Positions 8,272 to 17,331 of a stretch of 64,000 bases of DNA are shown here, piece after piece (position 1 is the first letter of the stretch; every line of letters begins with the position of its first letter). Both the position numbers and the translations under genes were made by a program. This stretch comes from Streptomyces xylophagus (lineage in GTDB: Bacteria; Actinomycetota; Actinomycetes; Streptomycetales; Streptomycetaceae): NCBI RefSeq assembly GCF_000716435.1, contig NZ_JNWO01000007.1:248001-312000 (forward strand), given 5' to 3'. The notes below the pieces were generated by a model. The model worked only from the letters and a program-made list of their open reading frames with translations. It was not told the origin of the DNA and made no database searches.

Positions 8272-9618
8272 GTGACGGAAAGCCAGTTGGACACGTGTGT
8301 GATCGGGGCGGGGCCTGCCGGGCTGGCCGTCGCCCGAGCCCTGGCGGAGCGGAACCTGCCGTACACGCATCTGGAGCGGCACACCGGGCCCGGCGGTATC
8401 TGGGACATCGAGAATCCCGGCACCCCGATGTACGAGTCGGCCCACTTCATCTCCAGCAGGACCCTGTCGGGCTTCGGCGGTTTCCCGATGCCGGACCACT
8501 TCGCGGACTACCCGCCGCACCGGCAGATCCTGTCGTACCTGCGCTCCTTCGCCGACGCCTACGGGCTCACGGACCGGATCGAGTTCGGTGTCGGGGTCGA
8601 GAGCGTCGAGAAGAACGCGGACGGCACCTGGACGGTCGTCCGGGCCGACGGGCGGGAGAGCCTGCACGGGCAGGTCGTGGTGTGCACGGGCTCGCAGTGG
8701 CACCCCAACACCCCTGACATTCCTGGAAAGTTCGGCGGTGAGGTCCGGCATACCGTCGGCTATCGCAGCGCCGAGGAACTGCGGGGCAAGCGCGTGCTGG
8801 TCGTGGGTGCGGGGAACTCCGGGTGTGACATCGCGTGCGACGCGGCCCGGACGGCGGACCGCGCGGTGATCAGCATGCGGCGCGGTTACTGGTTCATTCC
8901 GAAGCATCTCTTCGGGCGGCCGGTGGACACCATCGCCAACAGCGGTCCGCATCTGCCGATGTGGCTGGCGCAGCGCGTCTTCGGTGGACTGCTGCGGATC
9001 GTCAACGGCGATCCGACACGCCTGGGGCTGCAGAAGCCGGACCACAAGCTCTTCGAGACCCACCCGGCGATCAACTCGATGCTGATCCACCATCTCCAGC
9101 ACGGCGACATCACCGCCAGGCCCGGCATCGCCCGCGCCGAGGGCAGTACCGTGCACTTCACGGACGGCACGAGCGACGACTTCGATCTGATCCTGCTGGC
9201 CACGGGCTACGTCCACAAAGTCCCGGTCGCGCAGCGGTACTTCGGCGACGAGCAGCATCCCGACCTGTATCTGTCGTCGTTCTCGCGCGAGCATCTGGGC
9301 CTGTTCGGGATCGGGTTCGTGGAGACCAACTCCGGCGCGTACCAACTCTTCGACACGCAGGCGCAGTTGATCGCCGGGTATTTGAACGACGCGCGTAACG
9401 GGCTGCCCAACGCCGAGCGGTTCACGCAGATGATCCGTGCCGACCGCCCCGATCTGTCCGGCGGGCTGACGTTCGTCGCCTCGCCCCGTCACACCGGCTA
9501 TGTCGACAGCGGGGCGTTCGTGAAGTACATCGGCAAGGTCGCACGGCGGATGGGCTGGCGCACCGAGGGCCAGGCGCCGCCGGTGCGGTCCCCGCGACGC
9601 GTGGAGGCGACGGCATGA
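8272..9618 (+). CDS. Flavin-containing monooxygenase (FMO/Baeyer-Villiger-like)
   Basis: Cytoplasmic FAD- and NADPH-dependent monooxygenase of 448 residues, first gene of a three-gene operon. The FAD Rossmann motif GAGPAG is at residues 12-17, the NADPH-side Rossmann motif VVGAGNSGCDIACDAA near residue 180, and LLATGYVHKVP matches the FMO C-terminal ATG motif. The layout resembles mycobacterial MymA-type enzymes, which oxygenate ketones or heteroatoms. GTG at 8272 is chosen because GAGGAGG lies 7 nt upstream; it overlaps the next gene by ATGA. Substrate and product are inferred only from the neighbours, which suit stepwise oxidation of an alcohol or carbonyl compound. Confidence 0.85.
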   Translation: MTESQLDTCVIGAGPAGLAVARALAERNLPYTHLERHTGPGGIWDIENPGTPMYESAHFISSRTLSGFGGFPMPDHFADYPPHRQILSYLRSFADAYGLTDRIEFGVGVESVEKNADGTWTVVRADGRESLHGQVVVCTGSQWHPNTPDIPGKFGGEVRHTVGYRSAEELRGKRVLVVGAGNSGCDIACDAARTADRAVISMRRGYWFIPKHLFGRPVDTIANSGPHLPMWLAQRVFGGLLRIVNGDPTRLGLQKPDHKLFETHPAINSMLIHHLQHGDITARPGIARAEGSTVHFTDGTSDDFDLILLATGYVHKVPVAQRYFGDEQHPDLYLSSFSREHLGLFGIGFVETNSGAYQLFDTQAQLIAGYLNDARNGLPNAERFTQMIRADRPDLSGGLTFVASPRHTGYVDSGAFVKYIGKVARRMGWRTEGQAPPVRSPRRVEATA

Positions 9619-10493
9619 GGCGGTACGACTTCACCGACAAGGTCATGCTGGTGACCGGCGGCGCGGGCGGCATCGGCAGTGCGCTGTGCCACCGCTTCGC
9701 CGCGGGCGGCGCGCGCTGTGTCGTCGTGGACATCGACGAGGTCCGTGCGGAGAAGGTCGCCGCGGAACTGCCCGGCGTCGGACACACGGGTATCGGCTGC
9801 GATCTGATGCAACGCGCCGAGTTGGAGCGGCTGTTCGAGCGGGTCGCCGATGTCCACGGCCGTCTCGACGTGCTGGTGAACAACGTGGGCATGACCAGTT
9901 CGGAGCGCTTCGACGTCCGCAGCGTGGAGAGCATCGAGCGGGAGATCACCCTCAACCTGACCTCCCCGCTGGTCGCCACCCGGATCGCGATCCCGCTGCT
10001 GAAGGCATCCCGGGACGCCCGTGTGGTCACCACGGTCTCCCTCGGCGGGATCTTCCCGCTGGGCGAGACCCCGATCTACACGGCGTCCAAGTTCGGGCTG
10101 CGCGGCGCGATGCTCGCCATCGGCCTCGATCTGCGGAGCAAGGGCATCCTGGCCGGGTCGGTGCTGCCCTCGGCGACCGACACCCGGATGCTGCGCCAGG
10201 AGGCCGTGGACGGCGGCAACTCCCTGCAGTTCCAGGACCAGCCGCAACAGCCCGCGAACGTCGTCGCGGCTGTGGTGAGTCTCCTCGACAAGCCACGTCT
10301 TGAGGCCTACCCCCGGTCCGGCGAGTCTCGGCTGGTGCGGTGCGCGATGCTGGTACCGAACCTGCTGCCCAGGATCTTCCCGCTGTTCCGTAAGCGCGGT
10401 GACCGGGGCATGGCCCGCTATCTGGAGGAACTCCGCAGCCGCGGACTGGCCCGACAGACCGACGGGCGCTGGGAGTTGGTGGAGGAGGCATGA
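9615..10493 (+). CDS. Short-chain dehydrogenase/reductase
   Basis: NAD(P)-dependent oxidoreductase of 292 residues. The N-terminal Rossmann motif TGGAGGIGSAL follows VMLVTGG, NNVGMT is the NNAG-type motif, and YTASKFG gives the catalytic Tyr-x-x-x-Lys with a serine in the preceding strand (VSLGG). The C-terminal ~70 residues (RSGESRLVRCAMLVPNLLPRIFPLF) are longer than in small SDRs. The start overlaps the monooxygenase stop and the stop overlaps the aldehyde dehydrogenase start, both as ATGA, so translation is coupled. It probably interconverts an alcohol and a carbonyl that its neighbours process. Confidence 0.88.
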   Translation: MRRYDFTDKVMLVTGGAGGIGSALCHRFAAGGARCVVVDIDEVRAEKVAAELPGVGHTGIGCDLMQRAELERLFERVADVHGRLDVLVNNVGMTSSERFDVRSVESIEREITLNLTSPLVATRIAIPLLKASRDARVVTTVSLGGIFPLGETPIYTASKFGLRGAMLAIGLDLRSKGILAGSVLPSATDTRMLRQEAVDGGNSLQFQDQPQQPANVVAAVVSLLDKPRLEAYPRSGESRLVRCAMLVPNLLPRIFPLFRKRGDRGMARYLEELRSRGLARQTDGRWELVEEA

Positions 10494-11902
10494 CCGCGAA
10501 CGAGACGCTGACCGTCGTCAACCCCGCCACCGGCGAACCGATCATCACCCTCCCCGCCGCGAGCGCCGACGACGTCACCAAGGCCGCCGAGCAGGCCCAA
10601 CTCACCTACGACACCGGGACTTGGTCGCGTCTGCCCGTCCGGGAACGCGCCGCCGTACTGCTCCGCCTCGCCGACCTGATGCAGCGCGACGCCGAGATCC
10701 TCGCCCGGCTGGACAGCGAGGACGCGGGCAAGCCGATCACGGAGTGCCGTACGGGGGACGTGCCGGGCGCGATCGAGTCGATCCGCTGGTTCGCCGAGGC
10801 GGCCGACAAGGTCTTCGGCCGGATCGCACCGGCCGGACCCGACGGCCTCGGTCTCGTCACCCGCGAACCGGTCGGTGTCGGCGCGGCGATCCTCCCGTGG
10901 AACTACCCCCTGGCGATGGCCAGTTGGAAGATCGGCCCCGCCCTCGCCGCCGGAAACTGCCTGCTGGTCAAACCGGCCGAGGCGACCCCGCGTTCAACCC
11001 TGCACCTGTCCGCACTCGCCACCGAGGCCGGCCTGCCCGACGGCGTCCTCACGGTCCTCCCGGGCTACGGCGAGGAAGCCGGCGCGGCCCTCGCCCGCGA
11101 CCCCCTCGTCCGGGCACTCTCCTTCACCGGCTCCACCGCGACCGGCCGCCGCATCCTCAAGGCCGCCGCCGACAGCAACTTCAAGCGCGTCTCCCTGGAG
11201 ATGGGCGGCAAGAGCCCCCAGATCCTGATGCCCGACGCGCTCTCCTACGGCGACGAGCTCATCGGCGACATGATCGAGGCCGCGTTCCTCACGATGGGGC
11301 AGAACTGCACCGCCGGATCAAGGGTGTTGGTGCACCGCGACATCGCCGAGGAGGTCGTCGAGCGCTTCACGGCCGCCGCGAGGGATCTCGTCATCGGCGA
11401 TCCGGCCGACCCGCGCACCCAGCAGGGGCCGCTGATCGACCGCGCCGCCTTCGACCGGGTCGCGAACGCCGTCGATGCCGCCCGCGCGGCCGGGGCCCAG
11501 ATCCACACCGCGGGACTCCCCCACGGGCTGCCTCCGCGCGGCGCCTACTACCCGCCCACGGTGATCACCCGCGCCCCCGCCGAAAGCGCCGTACTCACAA
11601 GGGAGTTGTTCGGTCCGGTGGTCACCGTCGAGACCTTCGGCTCGGAGGACGAGGCGGTGCGGATGGCCAACGCCACCGAGTACGGGCTCGCCGCCTCCGT
11701 CTGGACCCACGACCTCGACACCGCACTGCGCTTGGCCCGTGGCATCGAGGCGGGCGTGGTCTCCGTCAACTCCTACAGCGAGGGGGACATCACGACCCCC
11801 TTCGGCGGCTGGAAGCAGTCCGGGTTCGGCGGCGCGGAGAGGTCGACGAACGCCTTCGACCAGTGGACGCGGGAGAAGACGGTCTGGATCCGCACCCGTT
11901 GA
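10490..11902 (+). CDS. NAD(P)-dependent aldehyde dehydrogenase
   Basis: Cytoplasmic aldehyde dehydrogenase of 470 residues, oxidising an aldehyde to the acid. The classical landmarks are in order: PWNYPLAMASWKIGPALAAGN in the cofactor site, VKPAE, catalytic base E237 in LEMGGKSP, catalytic C273 in GQNCTAGSR, and ELFGPVVTVE near the C-terminus. Length and motifs match the betaine/gamma-aminobutyraldehyde dehydrogenase branch, but substrate cannot be read from sequence. As last gene of the FMO-SDR-ALDH operon it likely clears the aldehyde formed upstream. Only 5 bp separate its stop from that of the convergent regulator. Confidence 0.92.
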   Translation: MTANETLTVVNPATGEPIITLPAASADDVTKAAEQAQLTYDTGTWSRLPVRERAAVLLRLADLMQRDAEILARLDSEDAGKPITECRTGDVPGAIESIRWFAEAADKVFGRIAPAGPDGLGLVTREPVGVGAAILPWNYPLAMASWKIGPALAAGNCLLVKPAEATPRSTLHLSALATEAGLPDGVLTVLPGYGEEAGAALARDPLVRALSFTGSTATGRRILKAAADSNFKRVSLEMGGKSPQILMPDALSYGDELIGDMIEAAFLTMGQNCTAGSRVLVHRDIAEEVVERFTAAARDLVIGDPADPRTQQGPLIDRAAFDRVANAVDAARAAGAQIHTAGLPHGLPPRGAYYPPTVITRAPAESAVLTRELFGPVVTVETFGSEDEAVRMANATEYGLAASVWTHDLDTALRLARGIEAGVVSVNSYSEGDITTPFGGWKQSGFGGAERSTNAFDQWTREKTVWIRTR

Positions 11903-11907
11903 CCGGA

Positions 11908-12987
11908 TCACTCGCGGTGCGCCGCTGCCCGGAGCAACTGCTCCCGCAACTGGACCGGTGAGGTGCCGTGCCAGCGGCGTACCGCGCGGCGCAGGGCCCG
12001 TTCGTCGGAGAATCCCGCCCGGCGGGCGATCTCACGCAACGTCAACTCCGGTCGCAGCAGCAGCTGTTCGACCCGCTCCCGGCGTACTCCCTCGGCCAGT
12101 GCCTCGTACGTCGTGCCGCAGTCGGCGAGCCGGCGGCGCAGTGTCCGTTCGCTCGTCGCGTGCCGTCGTGCCTGCTCGCCGAAGGACGGGATCACCGGGA
12201 GGCTCTGCGCCACGGACACCTCCAGCACTTCGAGGAGGTCCTGCTGGTCGGTGCGGGAGGCCAGTTGGGCGTCCAGGGTCTCCAGGGTCGAGGCGAACGT
12301 CACCGGGTCCCGGCCGGGCATCCGGGTGCGGGCCCACGCGGGGTCGATGACGATGCGGTCGGCCGGGGCGCGGAAGCGGACCGGGCAGCCGAACAGGGCG
12401 CCGTAGAGGTCGCGTTGGCGGGGTGGAGGCGAGGAGAACTCCACCACGCGCGGGGCGAAGTCGGGGCCGACGGCCAGCCGGGACAGGGTGACCACGGAGG
12501 CGAGCCCCTCCTCGATGAGGAAGGAGGCCACGCTCGGGTCGACGGCGGGGTCGGGGAGGTCGGCGCGCAGGACGAAGGCGCCGTCCTCGTCCACGCACGT
12601 CGACCACACGGTCATCGCGCCGGAGAGGTTCTGGTACCTCACACCGGTCTCGATGGCGTGCCGCAGGGTGTCGGCGGCCAGCAGCGCGAAGCCGAGCAGG
12701 CCCCACGCGGTCAGGTGCTGCGCGGCGCCGACCTTCAGGCCCAGCCGTTCGTCCCCGGTGAGCTCCACCGCGCGCCGGATCACCGCACTGCCCTGCCGGT
12801 ACGACACCCGTAGCGCGGCGGACCGCATCAGCGTCTCGTCCAGGCCGACCTGGCCCAGCAGGGGCCGTAGATCGACACCGCGTTCCTCGGCGACGACGAC
12901 GAGATAGCGCAGGATGTTCGGCTGGATCGTCGCCGACGTGCTGCGGCTGGTCCCGGGCGGGTCCGCCGGGGCGGGGGCAGGGAACAT
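11908..12987 (-). CDS. AraC-family regulator, VirS/OruR-like
   Basis: Transcription regulator of 359 residues. The N-terminal ~220 residues match the AraC-type arabinose-binding-like domain found in VirS and OruR (LRYLVVVAEERGVDLRPLL, AWGLLGFALLAADTLRHAIETGVRY). The C-terminal double HTH is clear: ATSERTLRRRLADCGTTYEALAEGVRRERVEQLL, then TLREIARRAGFSDERALRRAVRRWHGTSPVQLR. ATG at 12987 is chosen because GGAGG lies 8 nt upstream. In Mycobacterium tuberculosis a VirS-type AraC protein controls the mymA monooxygenase operon, and here it abuts a comparable operon tail-to-tail, so it is the likely activator. Confidence 0.88.
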   Translation of the reverse strand: MFPAPAPADPPGTSRSTSATIQPNILRYLVVVAEERGVDLRPLLGQVGLDETLMRSAALRVSYRQGSAVIRRAVELTGDERLGLKVGAAQHLTAWGLLGFALLAADTLRHAIETGVRYQNLSGAMTVWSTCVDEDGAFVLRADLPDPAVDPSVASFLIEEGLASVVTLSRLAVGPDFAPRVVEFSSPPPRQRDLYGALFGCPVRFRAPADRIVIDPAWARTRMPGRDPVTFASTLETLDAQLASRTDQQDLLEVLEVSVAQSLPVIPSFGEQARRHATSERTLRRRLADCGTTYEALAEGVRRERVEQLLLRPELTLREIARRAGFSDERALRRAVRRWHGTSPVQLREQLLRAAAHRE

Positions 12988-13119
12988 CGCACTCACCTCC
13001 TCGTGGGCCACCACCGTAAGCATCCGGACGGCAGCGGTCGCGAAGGGTGGCCGCCGAGGTCCCCTCAACGGCCCCCGGCGTCCTCCATCCGTCCCACGAC
13101 CGCTGACTACGGTCCGTGC

Positions 13120-14298
13120 ATGTCAGTCAGTACTCCGGGCCGGGCGCAGGTCGGGCACCCCGCCGCCAGAAGAGTGGCGACCCTCGCGTTCGCCGCGCAG
13201 GGCGTGTCCGTCGCCGCCGTGTACACGACCGTCCCCGCCGTCACCGAACACCTGCGGCTGTCTCCTCTCGTGACGACCGGCACGCTGGTCGCGGTGGCGC
13301 TGACGGCCGGGGTCGGCAGCTTCCTGGGGCTGGCCGCGGTCCGTGTCGCCGGTCCCGTCGCCACGATGCGCGGCGCCCTGCTGACGGCGGCCGTCGCGCT
13401 CACGCTGATCGGCTGGGCTCCCGGCCCGCAGACCGCCGTCTGCGCGTACGTCCTCTTCGGCCTCGCGATCGGCGGTCTCGACGTCGGGATCAACACCCGG
13501 GCCGCCGCGATCGAACGCGCCTATGGCCGTAGCGTCTTCGGGTCCTTCTACACCGCGTGGAGCGTGGGTGGCGTGTACGCGGCCCTGCTCACCGCAGGGG
13601 CGGCCCGGCTGGGGCGGCCGGTGGGCGACGGGCTGGCCGTGCAGGCGGGCATCCTGTTGGTCGTCGCCGTCTGCCTGCGCACGCACGACCTGCCGGCTTC
13701 CGTGGAACCGTCGGCGCAGCCGCCGTTGGGGCGCCGGCTGTGGCTGCGGCTGCTCCCCTTCGGGCTGGTGCTTCTCGTCGTCTACGTCGTGGACTCGACC
13801 GTGTCCGCCTGGTCGGCGGTGTATCTGCGGCAGACGCTCGGCGCGTCGCTCACGGTGGCGCCGATGGCGTACGCGGCGTACCAGGCCGGTACGGTCGTCG
13901 GCCGGGCGGCCGTGGACCGGCTGGTGCAGCGGGTCGGTACCGTCGCCGTCGTCCGCACGGCCGCGCTGTTGGTCGCGGGCGCGCTGGCGGGCGTGGCCGC
14001 GGCTCCGAACTGGCCGTTCGCCGTGCTCGCGGCGGGGGTGGTGGGGCTGGGAGCGTCGGTGCTCGGTCCGCTGTGCCTGGCCTCCGCCGCGCGGTTGCGG
14101 CCCGCCGCCTCGGAGACGGTCCTGGCCCGGCTGAACCTCTTCAACTACACGGGTGTCGTCACCGGCGGCGCGGTGAGCGGACTCCTCGGTTCCACCGGCG
14201 AGTTCCGGGTCGCGTACGCGATACCGGCCGCGCTCGCGATGCTCGTCCTCACCGCTGCCCACCACTTCACGCGGCCGCCGGGGACATCCGAGGCGTAG
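13120..14298 (+). CDS. MFS transporter, 12-TM
   Basis: Inner-membrane major facilitator protein of 392 residues with about 12 hydrophobic segments. It resembles the family containing YbjJ-like and sugar/metabolite permeases: LAFAAQGVSVAAVYTTVPAVTEHLRL at the N-terminus, GLDVGINTRAAAIERAYGRSVFGSFYTAWSVGG in the middle, and VVGRAAVDRLVQRVGTVAVVR after helix 8. The ATG at 13120 is 8 nt after TACGGT, a plausible -10, so the transcript may be nearly leaderless. No substrate can be assigned. It is divergent from the AraC gene, with 132 bp between the starts. Confidence 0.83.
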   Translation: MSVSTPGRAQVGHPAARRVATLAFAAQGVSVAAVYTTVPAVTEHLRLSPLVTTGTLVAVALTAGVGSFLGLAAVRVAGPVATMRGALLTAAVALTLIGWAPGPQTAVCAYVLFGLAIGGLDVGINTRAAAIERAYGRSVFGSFYTAWSVGGVYAALLTAGAARLGRPVGDGLAVQAGILLVVAVCLRTHDLPASVEPSAQPPLGRRLWLRLLPFGLVLLVVYVVDSTVSAWSAVYLRQTLGASLTVAPMAYAAYQAGTVVGRAAVDRLVQRVGTVAVVRTAALLVAGALAGVAAAPNWPFAVLAAGVVGLGASVLGPLCLASAARLRPAASETVLARLNLFNYTGVVTGGAVSGLLGSTGEFRVAYAIPAALAMLVLTAAHHFTRPPGTSEA

Positions 14299-14385
14299 GA
14301 GACAAGCCAGGCGATGGGCGGGATATGGCCAGTCCATGGGCAGGCGGCAATCGGTCGTTCAACCGGCGCTGCCAGCGTCGCGCCC

Positions 14386-15987
14386 ATGAACACTCCTCGT
14401 ATGGGCCTTCCCGACCGGCTCGCCGACACCCTGAGCATGCCCGAGCAACACGAGTACCTCCGCCGTGCCTTCTCCCGGCGCGGGTTGCTGCGCGGTGGTG
14501 CGGTCGCCGCCACGGGGGTCGCCCTCGCGGGCGCCGGTGGTGTCGCGGCGGCGGCGACGCCCACGCTGGTGACGGGTTCCGCCGCGTCCTCCGTGCACGG
14601 TTCGCTGGTGGCGCCGTTCGGCCGGCACCTCGCCTACGGTGCCGATCCGCGGACGCAGATGCGGGTGTCGTGGCAGGTACCGCTGCCGGTGAACAAGCCG
14701 TTCCTGCGGATCGGCAGAAGTCCCCTCGACCTGAGCCACCGCATACCGGCGGAGGTGCGCGACCTGTTCACGCCCGCCGGGATCGGCAAGAGCGCCGACA
14801 TCGACCAGTACTACGTGCACGCGGCGCTGGACAATCTGAGCCCCGACACGACGTACTACTACGGCGTCGGCCACGAGGGCTTCGACCCCGCCGACGCGGG
14901 CGCCGCGCACACCATCTACTCCTTCACCACCGCTCCCCGGACGCACAGCACGCGGCCCTTCACCTTCACCGCTTTCGGTGACCAGAACCCGAGTTACACG
15001 TCGATCGGGCTCAACTCCCTTGTGCAGGCGCAGAATCCGGCGTTCCATCTGCACGCGGGCGACATCTGCTACGCCGAGGAGACCGGCCACGGGCTGCCCG
15101 GGGACGCGAGCAACTACGACGCCCGCCAGTGGGATTCGTTCCTGGCGCAGATCGAGCCGCTGTCGAGCCGGGTGCCGTGGATGGTGGCGTTCGGCAACCA
15201 CGACATGGAGTCCTGGTACTCCCCGAACGGATACGGCGGCAACGAGGCCCGGTTCACCCTTCCCGGCAACGGTTTTGACGCCACGTCAGCTCCCGGCGTC
15301 TACTCCTTCGTCCACGGCAACGTGGGTGTGGTGTCGGTCGACGCGAACGACGTGTCGTACGAGATCCCCGCCAACATCGGCTACACCGGCGGCAAGCAGA
15401 CCGCCTGGCTCGACAAGCGCCTCGGCGAGCTGCGGTCCCGCACGGACGTCGACTTCATCGTCGTCTTCCACCACCACTGCGCCTTCTCGACCACCAGCTC
15501 GCACGCCTCCGAGGGCGGGGTGCGCGAGCAGTGGGTGCCGCTGTACGAGAAGCACCAGGTGGACCTCGTCGTCAACGGCCACAACCACGTCTACGAGCGC
15601 ACCGACCCGGTCGTCCAGGACAGGGCCGTACGGACCCTGCCGATCGGCGGCACCCACGAGCCGGCCCGTGGCGGTGTGGTGTACGTGACGGCGGGCGCGG
15701 GCGGCGAGAGCGTGTACAGCTTCCCGGTCGCCGACAGCTACGAGGGCCACGAGGACGCGGTCGACTCGGTGCCGACGTACTGGACGGGCAAGGACGGCAA
15801 GGTCACCGAGAACGTCGACTGGTCCAGGGTCCGTTACACCGGCTACTCGTTCATCCGCGTCGACGTCGCACCCGCCGCACCGGGCCGTACGACGACCCTC
15901 ACGGTACGGGCGCTGGCCGCGACCGGCGCCGAGGTCGACCGCTTCACCGTCTCCCGGAAGGTCAAGAAGGCCGGACACGACTACTAG
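14386..15987 (+). CDS. Tat-exported purple-acid-phosphatase-like metallophosphoesterase
   Basis: Secreted binuclear-metal phosphoesterase of 533 residues. A long n-region precedes the twin-arginine motif FSRRGLL at ~29-35 and a hydrophobic, alanine-rich stretch. An N-terminal fibronectin-like domain (GADPRTQMRVSWQVPL to FTTAPRT) leads into the calcineurin-like domain with all five metal blocks: GDQNP, GDICYAEE, GNHDME, FHHHCAF and NGHNHVYER. Likely role is phosphate release from extracellular phosphomonoesters. ATG at 14386 is preferred; 14401 is a second possibility. No PHO box was recognised upstream. It ends at a strong hairpin. Confidence 0.9.
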   Translation: MNTPRMGLPDRLADTLSMPEQHEYLRRAFSRRGLLRGGAVAATGVALAGAGGVAAAATPTLVTGSAASSVHGSLVAPFGRHLAYGADPRTQMRVSWQVPLPVNKPFLRIGRSPLDLSHRIPAEVRDLFTPAGIGKSADIDQYYVHAALDNLSPDTTYYYGVGHEGFDPADAGAAHTIYSFTTAPRTHSTRPFTFTAFGDQNPSYTSIGLNSLVQAQNPAFHLHAGDICYAEETGHGLPGDASNYDARQWDSFLAQIEPLSSRVPWMVAFGNHDMESWYSPNGYGGNEARFTLPGNGFDATSAPGVYSFVHGNVGVVSVDANDVSYEIPANIGYTGGKQTAWLDKRLGELRSRTDVDFIVVFHHHCAFSTTSSHASEGGVREQWVPLYEKHQVDLVVNGHNHVYERTDPVVQDRAVRTLPIGGTHEPARGGVVYVTAGAGGESVYSFPVADSYEGHEDAVDSVPTYWTGKDGKVTENVDWSRVRYTGYSFIRVDVAPAAPGRTTTLTVRALAATGAEVDRFTVSRKVKKAGHDY

Positions 15988-15998
15988 GGGACATGCAG

Positions 15999-16031
15999 CG
16001 GCGGTCACCGACGTGGTGACGGTGACCGCCG
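15999..16031 (+). terminator. Terminator hairpin after the phosphatase gene
   Basis: CGGCGGTCACC (15999-16009) pairs perfectly with GGTGACCGCCG (16021-16031) around an 11-nt loop, 12 bp after the stop codon. No U tract, as is common in this lineage. Confidence 0.75.
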
Positions 16032-16084
16032 GCCGCGTACCGTTCCCTGCCGGGCATCCGCCCACCCCGGCTACAGTGCACAGC

Positions 16085-17137
16085 GTGTGGGCGGACAACC
16101 AGGAGCACGACCCGCGTGGCGAACGGACCCCGCGACCCGAGGGGACCCGGCGGCGGGCCACGATCCACGATGTCGCGCAACTCGCCGGAGTGTCCCGGCA
16201 GACGGTGTCCCGGGCGGTCAATGACAAGGGTGAGATCGACCCCGCCACCAAGGAGCGTGTCCTGGAGGTGGCACGCCTCTTGGAGTACCGGCCGAGCCGG
16301 TTCGCGCGGGGGCTCGTGCGCAAGGGCGCGGTGACGGCGGGGCTGGTGATCCCGGATCTGATGAACCCGTTCTTCCCCGAGGTCGCCGCCGGTGTGCTGG
16401 AGGCGGCCGAGGAACGGGGTTGGCAGGTCGTGGTGTGGGACTCCCGCACCGACGAGAACCGGGAGTTGCAGGCGCTCGACAAGTTCTCCCATCAGGCGGA
16501 CGCGGTCGTCGGCTACTTCAAGAACCCGGACGACGTACTCGCCCGGCACCTCGGCGGCGTACCCACGGTGGTGCTCGAACGCGGGCCGCACCAGACCCGG
16601 TTCGGGGCCGTCGGCATCGACGCCGCCGCCGGTGTCGAGCAGGGCGTGGCCCATCTGGTGCGGGCGGGACACCGCAGGATCGGCATGCTCGACGGTGACC
16701 GGTCCGACGCTCCGGGACCCCGCCGCGAGGCCTTTCTGGCCGCCGTACGGCAGCACGGGCTGGCAGTCGACCGGAGTTGGGTCGTGCCCAGTCCCGAGCA
16801 CAGCGTGGCGGGCGGCGAGGCGGCCATGGCCCAACTGTTCGACGCCCGGCCCGAGTTGACGGCCGTCTTCGGTTTCAACGATCTGATCGCCGTCGGCGCG
16901 ATGCGGGCCGCCGCGCGCCGTGGTCTGCGGGTGCCCGACGATCTGGCCGTCCTGGGCTTCGACGGGTTGTCCCTGGGCGAGTTGGTGGAGCCCGCCCTGA
17001 GCACCCTGCACATCGACAAGCGGCGCCTGGGCCGGCTGGCCGTCGAGCAGGTCGCCCGGTTGAGCGCGGGCCAGGAGCCGTTGACCGGTGCCGACGCCTG
17101 GGTGATTCCCGAACTGGTGGTGCGGGCCTCGGCGTGA
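16085..17137 (+). CDS. LacI-family transcription regulator
   Basis: Sugar-responsive repressor of 350 residues. The LacI helix-turn-helix and hinge lie at about residues 25-70 (ATIHDVAQLAGVSRQTVSRAVND, then RVLEVARLLEYRPSRFARGL); the periplasmic-binding-protein-like core follows (VTAGLVIPDLMNPFFPEVAAGV, FGFNDLIAVGAMRAA, VPDDLAVLGFDG). GTG at 16085 is preferred because TACAGT at 16072-16077 ends 7 nt upstream, giving a leaderless transcript; GTG 16076 is possible. It lies directly upstream of, and parallel to, a sugar ABC operon with an 18-bp perfect LacI-type palindrome at its promoter, so it is very probably that operon's repressor. Confidence 0.92.
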   Translation: MWADNQEHDPRGERTPRPEGTRRRATIHDVAQLAGVSRQTVSRAVNDKGEIDPATKERVLEVARLLEYRPSRFARGLVRKGAVTAGLVIPDLMNPFFPEVAAGVLEAAEERGWQVVVWDSRTDENRELQALDKFSHQADAVVGYFKNPDDVLARHLGGVPTVVLERGPHQTRFGAVGIDAAAGVEQGVAHLVRAGHRRIGMLDGDRSDAPGPRREAFLAAVRQHGLAVDRSWVVPSPEHSVAGGEAAMAQLFDARPELTAVFGFNDLIAVGAMRAAARRGLRVPDDLAVLGFDGLSLGELVEPALSTLHIDKRRLGRLAVEQVARLSAGQEPLTGADAWVIPELVVRASA

Positions 17138-17207
17138 CGCCGGCACCGCTCTCCGCAGCCGTAGAAGCAGTCGTAGAAAGCGCCAACACGACTTCCGTGC
17201 ACGTGTC

Positions 17208-17262
17208 TTGACACTGGTTTTCGGCCGCCTCGATACTCGACGGCAACGTTCACGTGAACGTT
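17208..17262 (+). promoter_or_regulatory. Promoter and 18-bp perfect LacI operator of the sugar ABC operon
   Basis: TTGACA (17208-17213) is a consensus -35, followed after 18 bp by GATACT (17232-17237) as -10. The expected transcription start falls near 17243-17245. AACGTTCACGTGAACGTT (17245-17262) is a perfect palindrome covering +1 to about +18, the classic place for a repressor. The leader to the ATG at 17332 is ~88 nt. Confidence 0.85.
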
Positions 17263-17331
17263 CACGACCCCCGCGCCTTCCCCCCTCCTCCTCTCCCGGC
17301 CGCAGCATGTCCGGAAAGCGAGTGCGCCCCC

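Noticed and set aside
12988..13068. Upstream start of the AraC regulator
   Set aside because: GGAGG is correctly spaced only for the ATG at 12987.
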